Notes: generated by a model from the sequence alone, not told the origin. Positions 17,569-26,912 are shown, numbered from the stretch's first letter. The stretch is DNA of 64,000 bases from an uncultured Sulfitobacter sp. (GCA_937928635.1 CALFWM010000044.1:1-64000); one strand, 5' to 3'. Made by a program: numbers and translations.

Positions 17569-19217
17569 CCCTTACCCCCACCAAGCTGCAAGTGATGTGG
17601 AACCGGCTGCTCGCCGTGGTGGAGGAGCAGGGGCAGGCCCTGATCCGCGCCGCCTTTAGCCCGATTGTGCGCGAATGCGGGGATATTTCCGCCGGGATTT
17701 TTGATGTGCAGGGTCGGATGCTCGCGCAGGCCGTGACCGGCACGCCGGGGCATATCAATACCATGGCAGAGGCGGTGATCACCCTGCGCGACCGCTTTGG
17801 GATACACGACATGGCCCCCGGTGACATCTACATGACAAATGATCCCTGGATCGCCTCGGGGCATCTGAATGATTTCCTGCTGATGATGCCGGTGTTCTTT
17901 GAGGGCCGCGTGATTGGCTTTACCGCCTGCACCTCACATCTGGTGGACCTTGGCGGGCAGGGCATGGGGCCGGAGGGCGCGGATATCTATGACGAGGGCC
18001 TGCTGATCCCGCCCTGCAAACTGGTGGACCGGGGTGAGATCAACGCGTTGCTGCTGGAGATCGTCAAGGCCAATTCACGCGAACCTGTCGCAAATGAGGG
18101 CGATATCTACGCGCTGATCGCCTGTTGTGAGGCGGGTGCGACGCGCCTGAGTGGCATGATGGCCGAGTTTGGCATCACCGATCTGGATGTATTGGCTGAC
18201 TACATCATCGACACCTCCTATCGTGGCACGCTAGACGCCATCGCAGAACTGCCCAAAGGCACATGGCACCATGTGTTGACAGTGGATGGTTACGGCGCGC
18301 CGATTGATCTGCACGCCACGCTCACCATCGCGCAGGATCATCTGCTGCTTGATTTTGCGGGCACGGCGGGGTGCATCGGCAAGGGCATCAATGTGCCGCT
18401 CAACTACGCGACGGCCTATTCGGTCTTTGCGCTGCGCTGCATCATCGGGCCGGATATCCCCAACAACGCAGGCTCGCTGGCCCCGTTTCGCGTGACCGGG
18501 CCAAAGGGGTGCATCCTCAACGCGCAAGCCCCCGCACCAGTGGCGATGCGCCACACGCTGGGGCAGATGACGCCTGATCTGGTCTATGGCTGTCTGTCAC
18601 AGGCCCTGCCGGATCTGGTGCCGGCGGAAGGCGCGTCTTGCATGTACGACCTGCCTTTGCGCCATGTGGCGGAGGCGGTAGACCGGGGGGATCAGCAGCT
18701 TGCCATTGAACTGGTGTTCAGCGGCGGAACAGGCGCGCGCCCCGGTCTTGACGGGTTGTCGGCCACGGCTTTTCCCAGCGGCGTCTGGGGTAGTCAGATT
18801 GAAATGACAGAGGCCGTTGCGCCGGTGATCTTTCACCGCCGTGAATTGCGCCCTGATTCCGGTGGGGCCGGACGGATGCGCGGCGGGTTGGGGCAACGGA
18901 TTGAGGTCAGCTCCTCTATTGATCAGGATTTTATGCTGTTTTTGTCGGTTGAGCGGATCGACAACCCGGCACAGGGGCGGTTTGGTGGATTGTCCGGCGC
19001 GCCGGGGCGCATTCGGATCGGGCAGGGTCCAGACCTGCCCGGCAAGGGGGAGATGCGGGTGAAAGCGGGTGAGATATTAACCTTTGACACACCGGGCGGG
19101 GGCGGCTTTGGTCCCCCCGAAACACGCGCTGAGGATGCGGTGGAACGCGATCTGGCAGAAGGGTTGATCAGCCCCGCAGCCGCAACAGAAATTTACAGGC
19201 GGAAGGACATCACATGA
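17565..19217 (+). CDS. hyuB: Hydantoinase B/oxoprolinase family protein, subunit B
   Basis: A 550-residue partner of HyuA. Family marks are RECGDISAGIFD near the N-terminus, GHINTMAEAV, DIYMTNDPWIASGHLND (about residues 86-102), the central NVPLNYATAYSVF region and the glycine-rich end TFDTPGGGGFG. In known enzymes A and B together hydrolyse 5-oxoproline, hydantoins or N-methylhydantoin. It overlaps hyuA and the following isomerase-like gene by 4 bases each. Confidence 0.9.
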   Translation: MTLTPTKLQVMWNRLLAVVEEQGQALIRAAFSPIVRECGDISAGIFDVQGRMLAQAVTGTPGHINTMAEAVITLRDRFGIHDMAPGDIYMTNDPWIASGHLNDFLLMMPVFFEGRVIGFTACTSHLVDLGGQGMGPEGADIYDEGLLIPPCKLVDRGEINALLLEIVKANSREPVANEGDIYALIACCEAGATRLSGMMAEFGITDLDVLADYIIDTSYRGTLDAIAELPKGTWHHVLTVDGYGAPIDLHATLTIAQDHLLLDFAGTAGCIGKGINVPLNYATAYSVFALRCIIGPDIPNNAGSLAPFRVTGPKGCILNAQAPAPVAMRHTLGQMTPDLVYGCLSQALPDLVPAEGASCMYDLPLRHVAEAVDRGDQQLAIELVFSGGTGARPGLDGLSATAFPSGVWGSQIEMTEAVAPVIFHRRELRPDSGGAGRMRGGLGQRIEVSSSIDQDFMLFLSVERIDNPAQGRFGGLSGAPGRIRIGQGPDLPGKGEMRVKAGEILTFDTPGGGGFGPPETRAEDAVERDLAEGLISPAAATEIYRRKDIT

Positions 19218-19954
19218 CACACCGTGGCCGCGCGCGCATGGGGGTCTTGGTGCCTTTTACCAACGTCAATCTGGAACCGGACATGGCGATGATGTGCCCG
19301 CCCGGCGTCTCGCTGCACATTGCACGGATGGGTGGCTATGATGTTGATGAAATCCCGGATGCTGATCAGATGCATGGCCTTGGCGCGGCGGATATTGACG
19401 GCCCTTTGGCGCTGCTGATGGGGGCAAAACCGGATGTGATCCTGTACGGATGTACCTCGGCCACATTGACCCACGGGCCTGCCTTTGACCGCGACCTGGC
19501 AGCGCGTATCAAGGCGCAAAGTGGCGCGGCTACGGTCACCGCTGCCGGGGCGCTGGCGCATGGGCTGGCAACGCTCGGGGTCAGCCGCATCGGCTTTGCC
19601 TCTCCTTATGTCAAAGAGATCAATGATCAGGCGATTGCCTTTCTGGCGCAGGGCGGGGTGCAGACCGTCGCCCGCTCTGAAGTAAGCGATGCCTTGGGCA
19701 ATTACGGACAGGGGGAGCTGACGCCGGATCAGGTCCATGCCCTCGCGCTCAGGGCTGAGCACCCGGATGCAGAGGCGCTGGTGCTGTCCTGCACCGACAT
19801 GCGCAGTGCAGAAACCCTGGATGCGCTGGAACAGGTGCTGGGCAAACCCGTCATCTGTTCCAATCAGGCGATGGTTTTTGCGGCGCTGCACGCCCTCGGG
19901 ATCAATGATCCTGTCCCCGGTTTCGGCCAGCTTTTGCGCCGGGGGCGGGTGTGA
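19214..19954 (+). CDS. Maleate isomerase / arylmalonate decarboxylase-family (Asp/Glu racemase superfamily) protein
   Basis: A 246-residue cytoplasmic enzyme. The start (MGVLVPFTNVNLEPD) is the usual beta strand of maleate cis-trans isomerases and arylmalonate decarboxylases. Two candidate catalytic cysteines are present: Cys80 in YGCTSAT and Cys193 in LSCTDMR. Having both suggests an isomerase or racemase rather than a one-cysteine decarboxylase. It lies inside a hyuAB operon, where a hydantoin-racemase-like function is also conceivable. The reaction here is not known. Confidence 0.78.
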   Translation: MTHRGRARMGVLVPFTNVNLEPDMAMMCPPGVSLHIARMGGYDVDEIPDADQMHGLGAADIDGPLALLMGAKPDVILYGCTSATLTHGPAFDRDLAARIKAQSGAATVTAAGALAHGLATLGVSRIGFASPYVKEINDQAIAFLAQGGVQTVARSEVSDALGNYGQGELTPDQVHALALRAEHPDAEALVLSCTDMRSAETLDALEQVLGKPVICSNQAMVFAALHALGINDPVPGFGQLLRRGRV

Positions 19955-20922
19955 TGGGTGACCCCTTGCGCGTGATCCTGCACCACCGCGACACTGCCGC
20001 GCTGGAGGCGCAACTGGCAGAGAGCTTTCCGCAGGTTCAGGTGGCCGGCTGCAACAGCTACGGCGCATTGCCCCAACTGCTGGAGACCTTTCGCCCCGAT
20101 GCGATCTACACCGTGCGCTTTGACGGCACGCCGGGCTATCCGCGTGACGCGCTGTTTGCCAGCCCCGGCTTGCGCTGGATCGCCAATGGCGGGGCGGGCA
20201 CGGATCATTTGGGGCAATGGGATGCGAAAGGTGTGACCGTCACCAATGCCGCCGGGGTCGCCGCAGACATGATGGCGGAATATGTGATGGGCGCATTCCT
20301 GCACTTTTCCCTCGATATCCCCGGCATGCAGGCGGATCAGACCGCGCGGGTGTGGCGCGCCCGCATGGTGACACCGCTCAAGGGCAAGACGCTGGTGATT
20401 GTTGGGCTGGGGCACACAGGGGCGGCGATTGCGGAACGGGCCAAGGCCTTTGGCATGCGGGTGTTGGGCACGCGGCGCCGCCCCGTTGAGATGGCGCATG
20501 TGGATGAGGTGCAACGCGCAGCGCATTTGACCGCGCTTTTGCCACGGGCGGATTTTGTGGCCGTGGCGACACCTTTGACGAACGAAACCAAAGGGCTGAT
20601 CGGTGTGCATGAACTGGCCGCGCTCAAACCCGGTGCGGTTTTTGCCGATGTGTCACGCGGCGGTGTGACGGATCAAACCGCGTTGTTCCAGGCACTGCGG
20701 TCTGGCCAGATCAAAGGTGCGGCCCTGGATGTGTTTGAGGAAGAACCGCTGTCCCGGCAAAGCCCGCTGTGGGGGCAGGACAATGTTCTGGTCTCGCCGC
20801 ATTGCTCCTCCGTGCATGATGGTTGGGAGGCGGCGTCATTTGATCTGTTCCTGCACAACCTCGTGCGCTTTCAGGACGGTAAGCCATTGATCAACATCGT
20901 TGATCCGGTGCGGGGGTACTAA
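19954..20922 (+). CDS. D-isomer-specific 2-hydroxyacid dehydrogenase family protein
   Basis: A 322-residue cytoplasmic NAD(P)-dependent oxidoreductase. The nucleotide-binding GLGHTG lies at residues 151-156. The catalytic triad of the family is in place: Arg235 (SRGGV), Glu264 (FEEEP) and His283 (SPHCS). The C-terminal part resembles the GhrA-type glyoxylate/hydroxypyruvate reductases. ATG 19954 overlaps the preceding stop (TGATG); a GTG at 19951 is in frame. As the last gene of the hyuAB operon, it probably handles a 2-oxo or 2-hydroxy acid produced by the pathway. Confidence 0.87.
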   Translation: MGDPLRVILHHRDTAALEAQLAESFPQVQVAGCNSYGALPQLLETFRPDAIYTVRFDGTPGYPRDALFASPGLRWIANGGAGTDHLGQWDAKGVTVTNAAGVAADMMAEYVMGAFLHFSLDIPGMQADQTARVWRARMVTPLKGKTLVIVGLGHTGAAIAERAKAFGMRVLGTRRRPVEMAHVDEVQRAAHLTALLPRADFVAVATPLTNETKGLIGVHELAALKPGAVFADVSRGGVTDQTALFQALRSGQIKGAALDVFEEEPLSRQSPLWGQDNVLVSPHCSSVHDGWEAASFDLFLHNLVRFQDGKPLINIVDPVRGY

Positions 20923-20928
20923 CGCGCT

Positions 20929-21675
20929 CTAAATGCAGCGCCCGCCATCCACCTCCATACAGACGCCGGTGATCATGCCCGCCTCGTCCGAACACAGGTA
21001 ACAGGCGGCGTTCCCCATGTCCTCTGGCGTCGAAAACCGCCCCAAGGGGATGGTTGACAGAAACCGGGCGCGCACCTCTGGCGTATCCTCACCCATAAAG
21101 GTCTTGAGCAGCGGCGTTTCTCCCGCCACGGGGTTGATCGCATTGACGCGCACGCCCTCGGGGGCCAGTTCGACGGCCATGGATTTTGTTGCGGTGGTCA
21201 TCCAGCCCTTGGAGGCATTATACCAGCTTAGCCGCGGGCGCGGGCTGACCGCTGCGGTGGAGGCGACATTGAGGATGGCACCGGATCTCTGCGCTTTCAT
21301 CAGGGGCACGATGGCTTGTGCGGTGAGGTAGACCGATTTCACGTTGACGCGCATCACCCGGTCAAAATCCTCTTCGCTGATCTCATCCAGGGGGGCGGGC
21401 ATATGGCTGACGCCTGCGTTGTTGACCAGAATGTCGATGCGCCCGCCATGGGCGAGGGCGGCTTGGGTCATGTTCCTGACGTCGGCGGCCTTTGAGACGT
21501 CGGTCGTGGTGACGCGCGCGGCATCGCCAAGTTCAGCGGCGAGGGTATTGGCAAGCGCGGTGTTCAGATCCGCAATCACCACGCGCGCGCCCTCGGCCAC
21601 AAATTTACGCGCAATGCCTGCACCAAAGCCTGACGCGCCACCCGTGATTATCGCTGTTTTGCCCTGAAGTCTCAT
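20929..21675 (-). CDS. SDR-family NAD(P)-dependent oxidoreductase (3-oxoacyl-ACP-reductase-like)
   Basis: A 248-residue classical short-chain dehydrogenase. It has the TGGASGFG cofactor motif (residues 11-18), NNAG at 85-88, and the catalytic Ser139, Tyr152 and Lys156 (YNASK). The C-terminus MEVDGGRCI is typical. It converts an alcohol to a carbonyl group or the reverse, on an unknown substrate. It lies 9 bases downstream of the aldehyde dehydrogenase gene and is convergent with the hydroxyacid dehydrogenase gene, only 6 bases apart. Confidence 0.9.
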   Translation of the reverse strand: MRLQGKTAIITGGASGFGAGIARKFVAEGARVVIADLNTALANTLAAELGDAARVTTTDVSKAADVRNMTQAALAHGGRIDILVNNAGVSHMPAPLDEISEEDFDRVMRVNVKSVYLTAQAIVPLMKAQRSGAILNVASTAAVSPRPRLSWYNASKGWMTTATKSMAVELAPEGVRVNAINPVAGETPLLKTFMGEDTPEVRARFLSTIPLGRFSTPEDMGNAACYLCSDEAGMITGVCMEVDGGRCI

Positions 21676-21684
21676 GATCAAATC

Positions 21685-23139
21685 CTATCCGTGAAGTGCT
21701 GCGACGGTCTTGAGGGTTGAAAAGCCATAAAGCGCCTCAAACCCTTTTTCGCGGCCATGACCGGACAGGCCCGTGCCGCCAAAGGGCAGCTCCACACCGC
21801 CCCCCGCACCGTAATTGTTCAGAAAAACCTGCCCGGCGCGCAGGCGTTTGGCCAGCCGCATCTGGCGCGCGCCGTCCCGGCTCCAGATGGATGCGACAAG
21901 CCCATAATCCGTGCCGTTGGCGATGCTTACGGCCTGTTCTTCATCCTCAAACGGGATCACAACCTGCACGGGGCCAAAAATCTCGTCCTGCGCCAGCATG
22001 TGATCCGGTGACACGCCAGCAAACAATGTGGGCGCGACATAGGCTCCACCGGTTGGCGCATCTGTGATGACCTCTCCGCGCGCCGCGATCTCCAGATCAC
22101 CCCCTTTGGCGATGAACCCTTCAACGATGTCTTTTTGACGGGCAGAAACCAGCGGGCCGACGTCAAGGTCATCAAGCGCAGGCCCCGCGCGCAACGCGCC
22201 GTAGCGCGCGGCCATGCCGGAAATCACCTCATCACAGCGGCTGGTGTGCACCAGAATGCGCGAGGAGGCAGAGCAGGTCTGGCCCGCGTTTTGAATGCCC
22301 GCATTGGTCAAAAAGGGCAGGGCGGCCTTCACATCCGCGTCCTCAAACACCAGTTGCGGGGATTTGCCACCCAGTTCCAGCGTCACAGGCACCACATTGG
22401 CCGCCGCTGCGGTCTGGATCAGCTTGCCCACCCCAACCGACCCGGTGAAGGACACATGGCGCACGCCCGGATGGCCGCTGAGGGCGGCACCGGCCTCGGC
22501 CCCCAGGCCCGGCACGATGTTCAGGGCCCCCGCGGGCAACCCCGCCTGGCGGGCCAGTTCGCCAAAGGCCAGCGCAGTCAGGCAGGCCTCCTCGGCAGGT
22601 TTCAACACAGCGGCATTGCCCATGGCCAATGCGGCCCCGACAGAGCGGCCAATGATCTGCATCGGGTAGTTCCACGGGACGATGTGGCCCGTCACCCCGT
22701 GCGGTTCGCGCAGGGTGTAGACGGTGTAGCCATCAAGGTAGGGGATGGTGGCACCGTGGATTTTGTCTGCGGCACCTGCATAAAACTCCATGTAGCGCGC
22801 CAGCGCGATCACGTCGTTCATGGCCTGTGTCAGGGGCTTGCCCACGTCCAGCGCCTCAAGGCGCGCAAGTTCATCGGCGTTTTCCAAGACCAGTGTGCCG
22901 ATCCGCGCCAGAATGCGGCCCCGTTCAAAGTTCGCAAGCCTGCCCCATTCCCCCGCCAATGTCCCATCGGCTGCGGCCACAGCGCGGTCGATGTCAACAG
23001 CACTGCCACGGGCAATGGCGCATAATGTACTGCCGTCAGAGGGGTTGTGCAGATCAAGCGTGTCACCGCTGTCAGCCGTGACCCATTGGCCATTGATCAA
23101 ACATTGTGTCGGGTCCACACCCAGGGCTGTGATGCTCAC
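21685..23139 (-). CDS. NAD(P)-dependent aldehyde dehydrogenase
   Basis: A 484-residue cytoplasmic aldehyde dehydrogenase turning an aldehyde into a carboxylic acid. It has the catalytic Asn157 (PWNYP), Glu255 (LELGGKSP) and Cys289 (GQTCSASS). Length and motifs match the betaine-aldehyde/gamma-aminobutyraldehyde-type branch. It is the first gene of a two-gene unit with the SDR. It is a candidate for oxidising aldehydes made by the iron alcohol dehydrogenase or from the hydantoinase pathway, which is inference. Confidence 0.93.
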   Translation of the reverse strand: MSITALGVDPTQCLINGQWVTADSGDTLDLHNPSDGSTLCAIARGSAVDIDRAVAAADGTLAGEWGRLANFERGRILARIGTLVLENADELARLEALDVGKPLTQAMNDVIALARYMEFYAGAADKIHGATIPYLDGYTVYTLREPHGVTGHIVPWNYPMQIIGRSVGAALAMGNAAVLKPAEEACLTALAFGELARQAGLPAGALNIVPGLGAEAGAALSGHPGVRHVSFTGSVGVGKLIQTAAAANVVPVTLELGGKSPQLVFEDADVKAALPFLTNAGIQNAGQTCSASSRILVHTSRCDEVISGMAARYGALRAGPALDDLDVGPLVSARQKDIVEGFIAKGGDLEIAARGEVITDAPTGGAYVAPTLFAGVSPDHMLAQDEIFGPVQVVIPFEDEEQAVSIANGTDYGLVASIWSRDGARQMRLAKRLRAGQVFLNNYGAGGGVELPFGGTGLSGHGREKGFEALYGFSTLKTVAALHG

Positions 23140-23166
23140 GTCGCTTTTGTTCCTTTTGATCGGGCT

Positions 23167-25407
23167 TTATGGCTCATCGGGGATCGGGGCGGCTGGGCGG
23201 GCGGGGCGTTCAATCGCTTGTTGTGCCGCCCCGGCGACGGCGGCGCGTTCTTCCGGGGTCATCTCGTCAGCCCCCGCCACCTCTACCTTCACGTTGCGCT
23301 CGGCCATGCGGATGCCATTGGCCTCAAAGGCGTCGCGCACAAAGACATAGGCATCGCGACGCACCAGCCATTGCTCGCCCGGTTTGGTCATGAATTTCAC
23401 ACCAATCACCATGTTGAATTCTTCCATCCGCCGCACGCCCTGGGATTTCAGCGTTGACAGGATCGCATCGCCATAAAACTCGTTTTCCTTGAGCCTCGTG
23501 CCAACCTGTTTGATCAGCTTTTTCACCAGCTTCAGGTCGGTATCAAAGGGCACGCGGAATTCGAGTTTCATGATCACCCAGTCGCGCGAATGGTTGGTCA
23601 GGTGTTTCAGCTCACCGTAGGGCAGGGTATGCACCGCGCCACGGTGGTGGCGCAGCTGGAGCGAGCGGATGGAAATACGTTCCACCGTGCCGCGCAGCTG
23701 GTCAATCTCCACGTATTCGCCCACACGAAACGCATCATCAACCAGAAAGAAGATGCCAGACACCACATCTTTGACCAGCGATTGCGCGCCAAAGCCGATG
23801 GCGATGCCCATCACACCTGCACCGGCCAGAATAGGCGCGATGTTGACGCCGAGCGAGGACAGGATCGACATAGTCACCATGGCCAGCAATGTCACCATCA
23901 GGGTCACCCGCAGCAGCGGCAATAGCGTGGCCATGCGCGCCTCTGGCCCCGGTGCGGCGCCGTCCTCTGGGGGGACGTAGGCGTCAAGGCGGCGATCAAT
24001 GGCAGAGCGCGCCCAGACCCAGACCAGATCGGCAATCAACAGGGCAACCGCACTGTCGATCAGGATCGCCAGCACCCGTCCCGAGAACGTCGGGGAGGCT
24101 GCGCGTTCAAAGATGTGCAGCTCCCAGATCAGGGCCATGCTGATGCCAATGCCAATGATCGCGCAAAACCGCACGATGCGCTGGGCAAGGGGGCGATAGC
24201 TTTCATAGGGGTCATGCAGGGGGGTAGGGTCCACCAGATCGTCGGCATCATCCGTCAGGGCACTTAATGCCTCGTCGTCCAGCGCCGGGGGAGATGGCAG
24301 GTCGGCCAGCCGTTCTGCCTTGGCGCGCTCAAACGCGCCATCCACCCAGGCCCGCAACAGGCCAAGCCCGGGGATCAGCAGACCCAGCAAAAGGAGGGTC
24401 CACATCACCGCACCGCGGTCCAGCAGCAAAGCCACAAAGGCAGCGACGGCCAACACGCATAAATACACACGCCACAGCCGTTGGGTGCGGTTCAGGGCCA
24501 TGCAACGCAACCGTGCCACATGGCCAAAGCAGCGGATCAGCACCAGGAGTGTCGCCGCAAGGCAAAGGCAGGCCAGGACAACCGCGACGGCAAGGGCATG
24601 AGGATTGTTTTCAGCGCCTCCCGTCAGTTGCGTGTAAATGTTGGAGAGCGAGGCAGACAGGATATAGGCTGTCGCCAGCGCCAGTATTACTCTGGTCAGG
24701 TGTTGTGACAGGGCATTGTCAAAGGGCAGCAGACGCAGCTCCTGTACCTTGGCAGAGAGGAACAGCACCAGTAGCGTGCGCAGGGCGCGCACCGCAAAGA
24801 TCACCACCAGCAGGTTCAGCACGAGGGTTTCCAGCGTCGGGGGCCAGCCAAAGGCGGCAAAGGTGCCGATGCTGCCAAGGGCAAAGATCACCAGCCCGCC
24901 AATTGCAATCAATGCACGCAACGCCCCCGCAGACACCCGCCCGCGCAGGGTGTTGATCGGATAAAGCTCAATCCGCAGCTTTATGGGGTTTGTGTATTGC
25001 CGGTAGAGCCATTCCAGACCCGCGCCCACAAACAAAAAGATCATCACAAACGTCAGCCCGCGCAGTTGTTGCGCCGGGGACAGTGCCGCGCGCCAGCGTT
25101 CGGCAAAGACCGACACGGCACCGGGCAGGGCAGACCATGCATCAGCCAGCGCGCCCAGACGTGTGCGGGTTTTGGTGATGGCCATGTTCAGTTCTTCTTG
25201 CAGGCTAAGTGCGGTCTGCGTGTTTTCCAGTTCTGCGGTGTCGGCCTGTTGGGCGATCCAGCCCTGAATGCGCGGGTCTGCCAGCAGGCGGGTAAATTCG
25301 TGCAGATCGTTGGCGGATGGGGCGCTGGGGGGCGGCGTGCGGTCCTGCGCAGATAGCGGCAGCGACCACAGGCTCAGCGCCAGCAACAATGAGGCAAGCA
25401 GACGCAT
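23167..25407 (-). CDS. Large MscS-family mechanosensitive channel with N-terminal DUF3772-like region
   Basis: A 746-residue inner-membrane protein. A signal peptide (cleaved near LSAQD, about residue 20) is followed by a periplasmic coiled segment of about 90 residues that resembles the DUF3772 region. Then come roughly ten transmembrane helices, and a C-terminal MscS pore and beta domain with MGIAIGFGAQSLVKDVVSG and VGEYVEID. Such channels release solutes when the membrane is stretched. The ATG at 25407 overlaps the upstream stop; a GTG at 25410 directly precedes it. It is the second gene after the ferredoxin-fusion protein, suggesting joint expression. Confidence 0.9.
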   Translation of the reverse strand: MRLLASLLLALSLWSLPLSAQDRTPPPSAPSANDLHEFTRLLADPRIQGWIAQQADTAELENTQTALSLQEELNMAITKTRTRLGALADAWSALPGAVSVFAERWRAALSPAQQLRGLTFVMIFLFVGAGLEWLYRQYTNPIKLRIELYPINTLRGRVSAGALRALIAIGGLVIFALGSIGTFAAFGWPPTLETLVLNLLVVIFAVRALRTLLVLFLSAKVQELRLLPFDNALSQHLTRVILALATAYILSASLSNIYTQLTGGAENNPHALAVAVVLACLCLAATLLVLIRCFGHVARLRCMALNRTQRLWRVYLCVLAVAAFVALLLDRGAVMWTLLLLGLLIPGLGLLRAWVDGAFERAKAERLADLPSPPALDDEALSALTDDADDLVDPTPLHDPYESYRPLAQRIVRFCAIIGIGISMALIWELHIFERAASPTFSGRVLAILIDSAVALLIADLVWVWARSAIDRRLDAYVPPEDGAAPGPEARMATLLPLLRVTLMVTLLAMVTMSILSSLGVNIAPILAGAGVMGIAIGFGAQSLVKDVVSGIFFLVDDAFRVGEYVEIDQLRGTVERISIRSLQLRHHRGAVHTLPYGELKHLTNHSRDWVIMKLEFRVPFDTDLKLVKKLIKQVGTRLKENEFYGDAILSTLKSQGVRRMEEFNMVIGVKFMTKPGEQWLVRRDAYVFVRDAFEANGIRMAERNVKVEVAGADEMTPEERAAVAGAAQQAIERPARPAAPIPDEP

Positions 25408-26540
25408 CACGGGGCAGCCTTTGCCAGTGGTGGGGTGGGGGTGTCAGGGTCACCGGGCCTGCGGAAGGTATAATCGGGCGGCAACACGCGGGCGATCTCC
25501 AGATTGCCGCGCGAGTCAAGCGGCAATTGACAGGCCAGCCGCACTCCGGGGCCATGATCAACACGCTCCAGCGTCGCTTGCTCCAGCGGGGTCGGGGCAG
25601 GCAGATCCACCGTGCTGCTTAGAATACGCACCGCACAGGTGCCGCAGCGCCCGCGCGCCGAACACAGATTGGCATGGGGCTGGTTTTGATCGCGAAACGC
25701 ATCCAGCAGGGTCTGCCCGGTCACCCCCACGATCTGGCCCACACCTTGGGTTGTGATGGTCACAGGGGCCGGGTTGGCCAGCCATTTGCGCAGGCCACGC
25801 GCACCCAGCACCAGAGCCCCAAGGGCGATGGAAATCCAGATGATCCAGTTTGTCGCCTGATTGATACCGTCAAACGGGATTGGAGCCGGGTCAGTTCCAT
25901 CCGCGTTTGGCATTTGCTCGATCACCGGGCCCAGCCCTTCGGCCAGCACCAGCCGCCCCGCCTGTGTGTAGCCCAGCAGCGCAAAAACCGGCACCGCCAC
26001 GGCCAGCGGGTAGAGCCAGGGCAGCACTTGCGCGGCACCCGCGCGCGCGCGCAGCCAGATGAACAGGCCCGCACATCCATGAATCCAGACCACAGAGATC
26101 AACAGGACCTGCGTGAACCCGATGCCAGGATTGCTCAGCCAGAACAGGCGGTTCAGCATTTCGTAGGTGACATCGACGTTGGCGTTCTTGAGCCCGCTGA
26201 CGCCAATGGCATGGGTGGCCAGCAGCGGCAAGATCACGAGGCCGGACAGGGCCTGTACGACATCCTGCGCATTGCCCGACAGGCTGGGCCGTTGGTAAAG
26301 CGACCACAGCCCCAGCAGGTAATGCACCAGAAGACATAGGATCAGCACCGCGCCCAAGCCCGGACCTGTCCAGATGCCCGAAAGATAGGGGCGCGCTGCA
26401 TCCATCGCCTCAAGCGAGACCAGACCGATGCACAGGTTCAACAGGTGCAGCGTCACATAGAACAGCAAATACAGCCCCGTCACAGCCCGCACACTGCGCA
26501 TCCAGGATGAGGCGGCGCGGCCAGTCTTTGGGGTGCTCAT
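25407..26540 (-). CDS. Membrane diheme-b-like anchor fused to 2Fe-2S ferredoxin domain
   Basis: A 377-residue inner-membrane protein. The first ~250 residues form about six helices with four intramembrane histidines (His32, His73, His110, His154), the pattern of a succinate-dehydrogenase-like diheme cytochrome b anchor. After the last helix (about 231-250) comes a plant-type 2Fe-2S ferredoxin domain with Cys293, Cys299, Cys302 and Cys337 (CSARGRCGTC). Diheme anchors of this sort are known as redox sensors in class III adenylate cyclases of rhizobia, such as Sinorhizobium CyaC. Here the chain stops after the ferredoxin, with no cyclase domain. It may pass electrons between quinone and a soluble partner. 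Heme binding is inferred. Confidence 0.75.
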   Translation of the reverse strand: MSTPKTGRAASSWMRSVRAVTGLYLLFYVTLHLLNLCIGLVSLEAMDAARPYLSGIWTGPGLGAVLILCLLVHYLLGLWSLYQRPSLSGNAQDVVQALSGLVILPLLATHAIGVSGLKNANVDVTYEMLNRLFWLSNPGIGFTQVLLISVVWIHGCAGLFIWLRARAGAAQVLPWLYPLAVAVPVFALLGYTQAGRLVLAEGLGPVIEQMPNADGTDPAPIPFDGINQATNWIIWISIALGALVLGARGLRKWLANPAPVTITTQGVGQIVGVTGQTLLDAFRDQNQPHANLCSARGRCGTCAVRILSSTVDLPAPTPLEQATLERVDHGPGVRLACQLPLDSRGNLEIARVLPPDYTFRRPGDPDTPTPPLAKAAP

Positions 26541-26912
26541 GGGGTGTCCTAACTGCTTGGCGTTTGGTGTAGCGTGATCACGTTAACTTTGAAGCAGCTT
26601 TTCAGCCAGTGCAAGCACAGCCCACGCGGCGCAAACAAGAGGGGTGACACAGGCCCGCGAAGGTTGCATGATCGAACGGTCCGCTGAGCGATATTTATCG
26701 GGGGATGTATTTGACCGGAACGCTATTTTGAAACGATGGAGACCCCCCTTTTTTGAGGGCTGACAGCACAGTTGCAAGACGCCAGATGTGTTGAAACTGC
26801 ATGCCCGACAGGTCAGGACATTTGCGCTGATCCGGCGGATAGATTACTGAAAACACCATGTAGCCAATATTTTTTACGTAACAATTTAGATGCTTAAACA
26901 GAGGAGCCTGTT
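26541..26912. promoter_or_regulatory. Divergent intergenic region, 372 bases
   Basis: The gap between the ferredoxin-fusion gene and the repeat-protein gene is AT-richer than its surroundings and must contain promoters for both. It holds a perfect 10-bp palindrome CGTGATCACG at 26573-26582, an 8-bp palindrome TTACGTAA at 26874-26881, and a GAGGAG ribosome site at 26901-26906 before the GTG start. A short minus-strand frame within it looks like chance. No RNA gene was recognised. Confidence 0.4.

Noticed and set aside
26583-26777. Small minus-strand open frame in the 372-base gap before the repeat-protein gene
   Set aside because: It has no ribosome site, no signal peptide or domain, and its composition is unlike its neighbours. 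It is better read as control region.
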